Assembly (NCBI GenBank): GCA_016709305.1
Contig: JADJNA010000003.1
Location: forward strand, 1-64,000
DNA: 64,000 nucleotides
Reading direction: 5' to 3'
Source of the DNA: Candidatus Villigracilis saccharophilus
GTDB taxonomy: Bacteria > Chloroflexota > Anaerolineae > Anaerolineales > Villigracilaceae
The notes beneath the pieces are model-generated. The model was not told the origin of the DNA. It saw only the letters and a list, made by a program, of their open reading frames with translations, and ran no database searches. Each line of letters starts with the position of its first letter. Position 1 is the first letter of the stretch. Position numbers and translations under genes: made by a program. Positions 45,252 to 53,700 of the stretch are shown here, in pieces.

Positions 45252-46520
45252 TTAATTTCTCCGCTCATAGACGTGGACGGCACAGGTGGAACCTGTCGCG
45301 CCGACGTTGTGAGTCAACGCCAGATTGACATCGCCCGCCACTTGTCGTTCGCCTGCCTGACCTCGCATTTGCTTGAACACTTCGACAGCCTGTGCCACGC
45401 CTGAAGCGCCGACGGGATGTCCTTTTGCTTTCAATCCGCCTGAGGTGTTGATGGGCTTCGCGCCATTGCGGGCGGTCACGCCGTCTTCAGCGGCTTTGAA
45501 GCCTTCGCCTGGGGCAAAGAAACCGAGGTCTTCGCTGGCGATGACTTCCGCGATGGTGAAGCAATCATGCACTTCGGCAATGCGGATATCTTTTGCGGTT
45601 ACGCCTGCCATTTCATATGCTTTTGTCGCAGCGGTCTTTGCGGCGGGAATGGCGGTCAATTCGGGGCGGTCGTGCAAGGCTGAGCCAGAAGCCTGTCCCG
45701 AACCGATGATGTGAATGGGGTGGTCTGTGAATTCGTGCATACGTTCTTCGGCGACGAGCAAAACTGCGGCGGCGCCGTCTGTTACTGGGGAGCAGTCAAA
45801 CAGGCGAAGCGGCCACGCAACTGTCGGGTTGCCTGATTCGTCGTGGAGGAAATCCCAAATGGTTGACCATGTTGGGGCGGGCTTGCCCTTCTTGATCGCA
45901 GCCGCGACGCGTCCTTCCATCCACTTTTGAATGGTGACGCCAAACTGGGCATACGGATTCAGGGAGGCATTATCGTGATTCTTGATGGCGACGTTCATGA
46001 GATGTTCGGGCTTCATTCCGTAGCGGTGCATGTACGCGGAAGCCATGGCTGCATAAAAGCCAGGGAAGGTGAAGCCAGCGGGAATTTCAAATGGGACGTC
46101 CGCCGCGGTAGCGAGTGCGTCGGTGACGCCTGCGGTGTTGAGCGCGGTCATCTTTTCCGCGCCGCCGACGAGCACGACATCGTACATGCCTGAGGCAATG
46201 GCCATCACACCCTGACGAATCGCCAGCCCACCTGAGGCGCAAGCGCCTTCCACGCGTGTGGCGGGAATTGGCGTCAGACCAACAGCGTCCGCAAGAAGCG
46301 GGGCGGTGTGCGCCTGATGTTCGAACTGGTCACTGGAGAAATTCCCGACATAAAGCGATTCAATGACTGATGGATCGAGTCCCTTATCAATGGACTTGGT
46401 CATTTCCTTGAATGCTTCAACAAAAAGATCGCGGCTGTTCTTTTCTGCAAACGCCCCGAACCTGGACATGCCTGCGCCGACGATTGCAACTCCGCGCGAC
46501 AGGGGTTTTGATGTAGGCAT
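45252..46520 (-). CDS. thiolase (SCP2-type acetyl-CoA acetyltransferase)
   Basis: A 422-aa thiolase-fold enzyme. Nucleophilic Cys 94 in RVEGACASGG, HDCF motif (318-321), His 368 in LKAKGHPVGASG and Cys 413 in GATGSTCAVHVYERRN. The HDCF signature and size place it with the SCP2-thiolase group that works with a separate DUF35 protein. It would condense or cleave beta-ketoacyl-CoA. The gene order thiolase-DUF35 is conserved widely. An upstream spacer of TAGTGG repeats separates it from the hydrolase at 46605. The frame is intact. Confidence 0.92.
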   Translation of the reverse strand: MPTSKPLSRGVAIVGAGMSRFGAFAEKNSRDLFVEAFKEMTKSIDKGLDPSVIESLYVGNFSSDQFEHQAHTAPLLADAVGLTPIPATRVEGACASGGLAIRQGVMAIASGMYDVVLVGGAEKMTALNTAGVTDALATAADVPFEIPAGFTFPGFYAAMASAYMHRYGMKPEHLMNVAIKNHDNASLNPYAQFGVTIQKWMEGRVAAAIKKGKPAPTWSTIWDFLHDESGNPTVAWPLRLFDCSPVTDGAAAVLLVAEERMHEFTDHPIHIIGSGQASGSALHDRPELTAIPAAKTAATKAYEMAGVTAKDIRIAEVHDCFTIAEVIASEDLGFFAPGEGFKAAEDGVTARNGAKPINTSGGLKAKGHPVGASGVAQAVEVFKQMRGQAGERQVAGDVNLALTHNVGATGSTCAVHVYERRN

Positions 46521-46528
46521 AAAGCCTC

Positions 46529-46606
46529 CTCATAGTGGATGGTGAATAGTGGGTAGTGGTCAGTGGGATTTTCCATCCACTTCACACTACCCACTACACA
46601 CTATTT
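46529..46606. repeat. TAGTGG-type inverted-repeat spacer
   Basis: ATAGTGGATGGTGAATAGTG and GGTAGTGGTCAGTGGGA face TCCATCCACTTCACACTACC and CACTACACACTAT. This is the clearest example of the family, with arms of about 30 bases. Confidence 0.75.
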
Positions 46607-47666
46607 ATTTCAATGCTTTCCCAAACGCCGCCATGAACTCTTCTGGTTTTTCAACGTAGGGAGTGTGACCTGTATCTGCGATGACAACTTCTTCGAACGA
46701 GCCGCCCTGCGCTGCATACTTTTCGAGCAGGCTGCGGGTCTGTCCCACCATCGGCTGGGGAGGATAGATCTCCTCACCGGGCCAGCCGGGGACGTAGCCC
46801 AACTTGCCGAGGGTTCCGAAATCAAAGAAGGAATTGTCAGAAACGATCATGTCTGAGTCGCCGCGTACCCAAAGGATGGCGGGCTTGCTGACTGCGCCGA
46901 CGAATTTTTCCACGCTGTCACCAACGTACTTGGGAGAAAGCGCATTGATGGGCCCAAATTTGCCGGGCGCAACATTGGGCCAATTGCCCGAGGGAACAAA
47001 GTCACCTGGGTATTTCTGTTCGCCGACTTTTTCGGTCATCAACGAGGTGAGCAGATCTTCTTCACGGGCAGGGACGAAAGGCGGCTTCCAATAGAAACCG
47101 TTCATGACCACGCGCGGTGATGCCTGCGGATTGTCCGTGCTGCGATCGCCAGCGGCCATCAACTTGGGGAAATCGGGGTTGACAACGCCGCCGCCTGAAC
47201 CTGCAAAGTCATCGTAGCAGGGTGTGCCGTCGAGACCCTTCGAGCCGCCGAAGCCGTAGATCGAGCCGGGGTTGACGACGGTTCCGCTCAGCACGCGTCC
47301 ATTCAAAGAGCCGACGAGTCCGAACACAATTGTCCCGCCCATCGAGTGACCGACAACATGAGTCTTTTCGACCTTGAGCGCATCAAGCAATGCGGCGAGG
47401 TCATCGATCCAATCCCCCATGCCGCGGGTGGCATCGATCAATTTGTCTTCGGTGTCGCCATATCCGCGCAGATCAGGCGCAATGCCGCGGAAACCAGCGG
47501 GCAGCTTGAGCATGATCTCTTCCCAATACGAAGCCGAAGAGGCGTTGCCGTGGATGAATAAAACAGGAGTGCCATTCTCGGGGCCACTAAAGAGGACATG
47601 CTGTTTCAAGCGGGGGGTATCAACAACTTTGGATGTGATACCGGGTAAAGTTGGAACTGTTGACAT
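46605..47666 (-). CDS. alpha/beta hydrolase
   Basis: A 353-aa serine hydrolase of the epoxide-hydrolase/haloperoxidase-like superfamily. It has an oxyanion region VLFIHGNASSASYWEEIML, nucleophile elbow THVVGHSMGGTIVFGLVGSL (Ser), acid region ILWVRGDSDMIVSDNSFFDF and catalytic His in VVIADTGHTPYVEKPEEFMA. A longer cap domain (YGFGGSKGLDGTPCYDDFAG, SPRVVMNGFYWKPPFVPARE) lies between them. It starts MSTVPTLPGITSKVVDTPRL. It could hydrolyse a thioester or ester intermediate in the acyl-CoA cluster, but its substrate is unknown. It is flanked by TAGTGG spacers on both sides. Confidence 0.85.
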   Translation of the reverse strand: MSTVPTLPGITSKVVDTPRLKQHVLFSGPENGTPVLFIHGNASSASYWEEIMLKLPAGFRGIAPDLRGYGDTEDKLIDATRGMGDWIDDLAALLDALKVEKTHVVGHSMGGTIVFGLVGSLNGRVLSGTVVNPGSIYGFGGSKGLDGTPCYDDFAGSGGGVVNPDFPKLMAAGDRSTDNPQASPRVVMNGFYWKPPFVPAREEDLLTSLMTEKVGEQKYPGDFVPSGNWPNVAPGKFGPINALSPKYVGDSVEKFVGAVSKPAILWVRGDSDMIVSDNSFFDFGTLGKLGYVPGWPGEEIYPPQPMVGQTRSLLEKYAAQGGSFEEVVIADTGHTPYVEKPEEFMAAFGKALK

Positions 47667-47682
47667 GTTTTCTCCTTTGGAT

Positions 47683-47760
47683 AAAAGTGGGTGGTGTGTA
47701 GTGGGAAGTGGATGGTAAGAGCGGGTTTCTACCCACTACTCACTGTCCACTATCCACTGT
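47683..47760. repeat. TAGTGG-type inverted-repeat spacer
   Basis: AGTGGGTGGTGTGTAGTGGG and AAGTGGATGG face CTACCCACTACTCACTGTCC / ACTATCCACTG. The right arm supplies the last codons (EQWIVDSE) of the ligase gene at 47736. Confidence 0.7.
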
Positions 47761-49271
47761 TCGCGCAGCTCGCGCTTGAGTATTTTCCCTGCGGCGGATA
47801 TGGGCAGGGCTTCCATGAAACTCACTGACTTGGGGACTTTATATTTGGCTAATCGCTCTGTCATAAATTTCAATAATTCTTCCTCCGTCGCGCTTTGATT
47901 TGGTTTCAACACAACACAAGCCTTGCCAACCTCGCCCCACTTCGCATCGGGCAAGCCGATCACCGCACACATGTGGACTGCCGGGTGCTGGTACAACGCC
48001 TTTTCAATTTCGGCGGGATACACATTCTCACCGCCGCTAATGAACATATCCTTCTTACGGTCAACGATGTAAAAATAACCTTCATCATCAAATTGAGCGA
48101 CGTCGCCTGTGTGGAAATATCCACGCTCATCGACGGCGGCTTTTGTGGCTTCTGGATTGTTGAAATAGCCTGAGCTATACGACGGGCCTTTGAGGACTAA
48201 TTCGCCCGCCTCATTCGGACCAAGGAACTGATTCTGTTCATCGACGATTTGGGCGTCGACGAAAAAATTTGGTCGCCCAATGGAACCAGCCTTGCGGATG
48301 GCGTCTTCGGGCGCGAGCGCAAAAATGCCAGGACCGAACTCAGTCATGCCGAAGCCCTGCTTGAATCGGATATTCTTTTCCCTTGTATATTTCTCCACCA
48401 GCGGAACAGGCAATGGCGCGCCGCCCGAGGTGCAAAAACGCAACGCGGACAGATTCACAGAGTCCCAGTTTGGCGCGGTGGTCAGCATTTGGTACATGGT
48501 CGGAACTGCTGCAAAGATGGTGACCCTCTCGCGTTCTAGTAAGTTCAAGACTTGCGCAGGGTCGAACGCGCGGATAAGGATCGTCATCCCGCCGAAGATG
48601 ACTTGCGGCAGGGTGTAGACGAAAAGTCCGCCCGTGTGGAACATCGGGAAGACGTTGAGATAAACATCGTGATGCGTCACATCATGGATGACCGTGTTGA
48701 GAGTGTTCCACGCGATCATGCGGTGAGACACTTCCGCGGCTTTGGGCAGACCTGTGGTTCCGCCAGTGAATATCAAGGCGGCGGTATCCTCTGCTTCGAG
48801 ACTGGGACAGGTAACGGCGGAGTCGGAGGCGGATTGGAGAGTCGATTCGAAGGGCAGGCTGCCGTCGATTCCATTTCCATCTAAATGAATAGTGGGTAGT
48901 GGATAGTGGGCAGTGAGTTGCGAGACGCCTTCTTTGAAGTCATCGGAGAAAATCAGGATTTTAGGATTTGTGTAATTGAAAATTTCGAGCAGTTCGCGCC
49001 AATGCGAGCGCCAATTGAGCGCGGTGTGGATGGCGCCGAGTTTGGAGCAGGCGAAGAAGAGATCGAGATGCTCGTATCCGTCACGCCCGAGGATGGCGAC
49101 GCGATCACCTTTTTGGACGCCTTGCGATTTCAGCCAGTTGGCGAGTTTGTTCGCGCGGCGATTCGCGTCACGGAAAGTGAGTCGCCATTCAGGAGATTTT
49201 CCCGCATCAATGAAGGCGAGTTTGTCAGGAGAATAAAGTTCGCGTCGTGCAAGATAATCACCGATATACAT
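47736..49271 (-). CDS. AMP-forming acyl-CoA ligase
   Basis: 511 aa. The start at 49271 (MYIGDYLARRELYSPDKLAF) is chosen over 49286. Motifs are ALIFTGGTTGLPKAAEVSHR (a GGTTG variant of the usual SGTTG P-loop), KQGFGMTEFGPGIF, YFHTGDVAQFDDEGYFYIVD, KDMFISGGENVYPAEIEKAL and LPISAAGKILKRELREQW with the catalytic Lys. Residues around 118-128 (QLTAHYPLPTIHLDG) are encoded by a copy of the TAGTGG-type intergenic repeat (48888-48918), inserted in frame between conserved segments. About 50% of motif residues are shared with the ligase at 41413, so they are paralogues, perhaps for different acids. Confidence 0.9.
   Translation of the reverse strand: MYIGDYLARRELYSPDKLAFIDAGKSPEWRLTFRDANRRANKLANWLKSQGVQKGDRVAILGRDGYEHLDLFFACSKLGAIHTALNWRSHWRELLEIFNYTNPKILIFSDDFKEGVSQLTAHYPLPTIHLDGNGIDGSLPFESTLQSASDSAVTCPSLEAEDTAALIFTGGTTGLPKAAEVSHRMIAWNTLNTVIHDVTHHDVYLNVFPMFHTGGLFVYTLPQVIFGGMTILIRAFDPAQVLNLLERERVTIFAAVPTMYQMLTTAPNWDSVNLSALRFCTSGGAPLPVPLVEKYTREKNIRFKQGFGMTEFGPGIFALAPEDAIRKAGSIGRPNFFVDAQIVDEQNQFLGPNEAGELVLKGPSYSSGYFNNPEATKAAVDERGYFHTGDVAQFDDEGYFYIVDRKKDMFISGGENVYPAEIEKALYQHPAVHMCAVIGLPDAKWGEVGKACVVLKPNQSATEEELLKFMTERLAKYKVPKSVSFMEALPISAAGKILKRELREQWIVDSE
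48888..48918. repeat. TAGTGG-type repeat inside a coding region
   Basis: AATAGTGGGTAGTGGATAGT followed by GGGCAGTGAG, in frame within the ligase gene at 47736. It encodes LTAHYPLPTIH. Confidence 0.7.
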
Positions 49272-49288
49272 ATGAACTCCTTGCAAAA

Positions 49289-49336
49289 TGAAAGAAGAAA
49301 GACGAAAGATTTAATTCTTTCCTCTTTCTTCTTTCC
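49289..49336. repeat. purine/pyrimidine palindromic spacer
   Basis: GAAAGAAGAAAGACGAAAGA faces TCTTTCCTCTTTCTTCTTTC around TTTAAT, forming a long hairpin between the KAS III-like gene and the ligase gene. Confidence 0.6.
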
Positions 49337-49341
49337 TCAAA

Positions 49342-50340
49342 TTACTTCGCCGTCCACTTCCACAGCGATGACGCCATCGTGATTCCGCCGCCACTGGCAC
49401 AGAAGAGGATCACATCACCAGGCTTGGGACCTTTGCCCTGCGCGATCGCGTCATCCAATGCCATGATGACACACGGAGATCCAGTGTAGCCCCACTTGTC
49501 CATCACCCAGTGAGTCTTTTCGATGGGCTGCTTGAGCAGGTCCATCATCACTTCAATGGTGCGGACGTTGAGCTGGGTGAAGTAATACTGGTCAACATCA
49601 TCGAACGTCAACCCCGCCTTGTCGAGCGCGCCCTGCATAAGCTTGGGCCAGTATTCGGTATTGAAGGTCTTTGGGAATTTCTTGACGAACTCCACTTTCG
49701 GGCCGCCAAATTGCGCCATGTTTTCAGGCGAGCATGGACGGTACGTTCCGCCCGTGTAAATTCCCAACGCGTCGTGGAAGGAACCAACAGCCAGCAGGTT
49801 CGAAGCGAGGAAACCTTGTTCTTCGCCAACGCCCAAAACGACTGCGCCAGCGCCATCCGCGAAGAGATTGGCGGTCTTCTTATCCTTGTAATCAATGAAG
49901 CGGCTCATACCGTACCCGCCAGCCACAAGGATGTATTTCATGGCCGGCTCGGTCATGAGATATTTTGCACCCTGGTCGAGTGCTGTCACCCAACCCGCAC
50001 AGGCGGAGTTGATGTCGTAACAGCCAGCCTTTTGTGCGGCGAGTTTGTTTTGTACAACAATGGAGGTACTCGGCGAAAGATAATCAGGGGTATCGGTAGA
50101 GACGATGATCAAGTCAAGGTCGGCGGCAGGGATGCCTGCTCGTTCGAGGGCTTTCTTCGAGGCTTCGACAATGAGGTCAGAGGTCACCTGGTCAGGAGCC
50201 ATCCAGCGGCGTTCTTTGATGCCGACATTTGCCAAAAGCCACTCGCTAGTGGATTCGCCCATCATGGCGTCCACTTCGGCGTTGGTCACTACTCGTTCTG
50301 GAACATAACTTCCTGTGCTGAGAATCTGTATGTTGCGCAT
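49342..50340 (-). CDS. KAS III (FabH)-like thiolase-fold protein, variant active site
   Basis: 332 aa. The fold and order follow 3-oxoacyl-ACP synthase III: LSTGSYVPERVVTN, GIKERRWMAPDQVTSDL, DINSACAGWVTALDQGAKYL with Cys 114, TANLFADGAGAVVLG, DVDQYYFTQLNVRTIEVMMD and GDVILFCASGGGITMASSLW. The usual catalytic His (in HQAN) aligns with Thr 255 of FTQLN, and the usual Asn (in NKYGNTS) aligns with Tyr 285 of DKWGYTGS. A decarboxylative condensation by the FabH mechanism is therefore unlikely. Acyl transfer or a different condensation is possible. It is the most upstream gene of the acyl-CoA cluster apart from a small ORF. Confidence 0.85.
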   Translation of the reverse strand: MRNIQILSTGSYVPERVVTNAEVDAMMGESTSEWLLANVGIKERRWMAPDQVTSDLIVEASKKALERAGIPAADLDLIIVSTDTPDYLSPSTSIVVQNKLAAQKAGCYDINSACAGWVTALDQGAKYLMTEPAMKYILVAGGYGMSRFIDYKDKKTANLFADGAGAVVLGVGEEQGFLASNLLAVGSFHDALGIYTGGTYRPCSPENMAQFGGPKVEFVKKFPKTFNTEYWPKLMQGALDKAGLTFDDVDQYYFTQLNVRTIEVMMDLLKQPIEKTHWVMDKWGYTGSPCVIMALDDAIAQGKGPKPGDVILFCASGGGITMASSLWKWTAK

Positions 50341-50367
50341 GATACCTTCCGTTTTGCAGTTTGGTAA

Positions 50368-50595
50368 TTAAGGATTAGTAATTGGGGATTGAGGAGAGGA
50401 TGGAGGTTGTAATTCATCCAGTGGAACGAAGCGGTGCATGAATTCCATCGCCTCGCGCCATTCGTTGAAGTTGATCTCTTCCGCATTTTGAATGTGGCGG
50501 ATCGTGCCGTGATATGCGAGTTTTTCAGCCGAGGTTTCTTCCATCACAAAACGGATGATGAAAGAGGATATCAGGGGTGGGGGCATAGCGTCCAT
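50368..50595 (-). CDS. small protein of unknown function
   Basis: 75 aa from ATG 50595 (MDAMPPPLISSFIIRFVMEE). An upstream start at 50676 would include non-coding repeat sequence. SAEKLAYHGTIRHIQNAEEI and NFNEWREAMEFMHRFVPLDE give it a compact charged core. Short proteins with an IRFV...YHGTIRHIQ..E..F..W pattern look conserved, but I cannot name the family. It lies between the BTAD regulator and the KAS III-like gene on the same strand. The C-terminus (LQPPSSPQSPITNP) runs into the spacer. Confidence 0.55.
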   Translation of the reverse strand: MDAMPPPLISSFIIRFVMEETSAEKLAYHGTIRHIQNAEEINFNEWREAMEFMHRFVPLDELQPPSSPQSPITNP

Positions 50596-50658
50596 CTGGC
50601 ACAGAATATCAGAGGGCGGTAACAAAGAGGTTACAAATGGAATGGTAGGAGAAGGATT

Positions 50659-50697
50659 ACAGACTTCAGCCTGCATTTGAAGAGCGGACTACAGTCC
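50659..50697. repeat. REP-like palindrome pair
   Basis: CAGACTTCAGCCTGCA followed by GCGGACTACAGTCC. It resembles the pair at 19525-19571, suggesting a dispersed family. Confidence 0.5.
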
Positions 50698-50705
50698 ACC
50701 ATCCG

Positions 50706-53700
50706 CTACGATCGAATCAGTTTTTTGTAGAGTTCCTGCGTTTCCTGTGAAGGCGAGACATCAAGTTCATCCTTCAGGGTTTGCAGGCAGCGCTGATACG
50801 TCCGCGCCAATTGACCGCGGTCACCCAGATAATTGTAGGCGGTCATCAAGTGGCGATAGGCGCGTTCCCAGCAATTGTCTTTTGCGAGCACACGCTGGCA
50901 CAGGTCAATGGCGTCGGTGTATTTCTCGCCTTGGATATAGTGATCACAAAGCTTATCCGCGGCTTCAAGAAACAACGTGGACAAAAATTCACGTTCCTCT
51001 GCCGCCCAGGTTTCATACAATGAATCAGGCAAATATTCGCCTCGAAATAAATTGATAGCCGTATGCAAATACGCCGCAGAATTGGCTTTGACTCCCTCGC
51101 GGGCAGCGCGCGCAAATTGTTCAGAATCAAGCCAGAGGTCGGCGTTGAGGCGCAGAGTGTAGGTGGTTCCGTCGCGCACAATGAAGGCCGAGTCGCTGCC
51201 TGAGTCGCGCTCAGGTTCAAGCACCTGATAGAGCGTGTTCAAGGTGATCTTAAAATTGCGCTGCGCGGTGGCAATGTCGGCTTCGGGCCAGAGGGATTCG
51301 CAGATCTGGTCACGGTCAAGCGGGGAATGGCGATAGGAAATGAGCAGTTGAAACAGTTGACGGGATTTCTCACGCCGCCAGCCATTGGGAGGAATGACCT
51401 CGCTTCCCCTCTTAACCTGAAAGTTGCCCAGTGTTTCGACGGAGAGTCTAAACCCAGGGTGACTCTGCACCCGCGCCAGGCCAAGCGACTCCAACAAACG
51501 GGCGGCATATGTACCCTCCCAGTTTTGGTCGCGGGCGGTCACAAGCAGCGGCGTGAAGATGCGTTCATCCGGCGCGCCCAGCAAGGATGGGCTGGTGAAG
51601 AAGAAACCATAATCACCGGCAAGACAGGCAGAAAGGACTTCAGGCAGCACTCGTTCAAGGCGCGCAGCCTGTTTTTGTTTATGCCAGCCGTAACACAACC
51701 ACAGGCGCGCCGCCGTGCGCCCGAACGGGTCGCTGCATTCCTGAAAACCAAGCACGGCGCGGTTAAGCCATTCTTCGGCGGCTTCGAAACGTGAGGCGAG
51801 CATGAGACTTGCGCCCATCGTCAGGCGCGTGAGGGACGCGATCCACTCGTCGCCGGCCTGGCTTGCGATCTCAATCGCCTGCTGCGCATGGATTTGGGCG
51901 AGGGTCAGGTCGCCTTGATAACCACAGGCTCGGCATAAACCCCAATTGGCTTCCACCAGCAGACGGGCTACATTTAATGTACGGCTGATCTCGATGGTCT
52001 TTTCAAATTGCGCCCGGGCGAGGATGTAATCGGCGTTGCTGGTCAACATGAGAGCATGTCCCTGGCGCATATAACCCACAGCCGAGACGAATGGCGATTT
52101 GAGTTCACCACCACGGCGGGTGCCTTCAAGCGCAGATTGATATGCAAGGTCGCCCAGTCCTTGAAATGAATAGATCAAGGAAAGGATCAAATGAGTTTCG
52201 CGGTGTGCGCGCGGAGTTTGCACAGGCTGCTGTTTTTCGGCCAGCGCTCTTTCCTCCAATCCGCGGCTGGCTTCGCTGAGGCGTCCTGTGCGCAGCCAGA
52301 CACGAAAGAGAAGTTGATCGTTGGAAGGACTTTCCAGGCGCAAATCTTCAGCGCGCTGACGAAGGCGCTCGGCTTCATCAACATGTCCTGAGTTGAGTTT
52401 GTTTTCAGCAAGCAATTCAAACAAGCGGACCTGGGCCTCGCGGTCTTCGAAACCGTCACTTAAGCGGATGGCCTCTTCGAGCAATTTTTCCGCTTCCGAT
52501 GGATTGACTGTATCGAGATAGACACGCGCCTGCCCGCGCAGGGCACGTGCCACGCCATCCTGTTGCCCGCGCGCGCGCCAGATGGTTTCAGCCTGACGAT
52601 ACCACCCCTGCGCTTCATCAAATCGGGAATGCAGACGGGCCAACTCTCCAAGCGTAAATATAAGCATGGGATGTTGATGCAGGCTGAGGGGCGGCAAAGA
52701 TGCGATGTATGTCGTGAGCGTATCAAGCCGTCCACTGGAAAGCAGAGTCGCGGAGTAGGTATCCAGTAGATCTGCCATGTCATTCCAGGCTTGAGCCTCA
52801 AGCAGGTGGTAAATGGCGGATTCTGGATCCTTTTGCTTAATGAAGTAATTTGCGGCGGCGTGATTCCATTTCAGGCGCTGATCGGGTGTGGATTGCTGGC
52901 GCAAAAAATTATGAAAGATATGGTGGTAGCGCAATGTGCCTTCGGCGGTTTCAACGACGAAGAGATCCTGCCGGCGCAAATAGGCGAGCATGGAAACTGA
53001 ATCGTTTGACGAATTTCCCGCCGCTCTGCGGAGTTCGTCGCAGGCCTCGGGGGAGAGGTCGCGCAAAATGGAGGTGGTCAGTAAAAAGTCACGGATGTCT
53101 GTCGGGTGACGCGAGAAGACTTCACGCGCCAGCACATCGAACAGCGATTCAAGTGAACCTGCCTGCCAGCGCAGAGGAAATTCCAGCGCGGATGAAGCCT
53201 GACTACGGACACTCTGCCAGATGAGCTGCAAGGCAATTGCCCAACCTTCAGTGTACGTTAACAGGGATTCAACTTCTTCGTGAGTGAGTTCAAGTTTGTA
53301 ATGGCTTGTAAAGAGCGCTGCGATTTCCGGAACAGTAAAAGTCAACGCTGCCTGATCAAGAAACAAAACATCACCCTGCGAGCGCCAGCGTGCCAGGTTG
53401 GGCAGGCTGATGGTGGGGCGCCCGGAGAGCAGGATATGCAGGGAAGCGGGCGCAAGTCCGATCAAGCGGTCAAGAATATGCGCCACCTCGCCATTCTCAA
53501 TAACGATATGCGCATCATCCAGAACAAAGAGGATGGGCTGTGTGATATGCTCACTTAATGCGTTCAGGAATTGGTCGAGGATGCCGCGCCAGGGAAGGAT
53601 GCCTTGTGTGCCGTCCCAGGCTTCGAGATAGGGAATGGGCAGGTCGGGGGTATCAGGCAGGGCCTCACGGGTGGCGTGGAATAAATGTAGAAGGAACACC

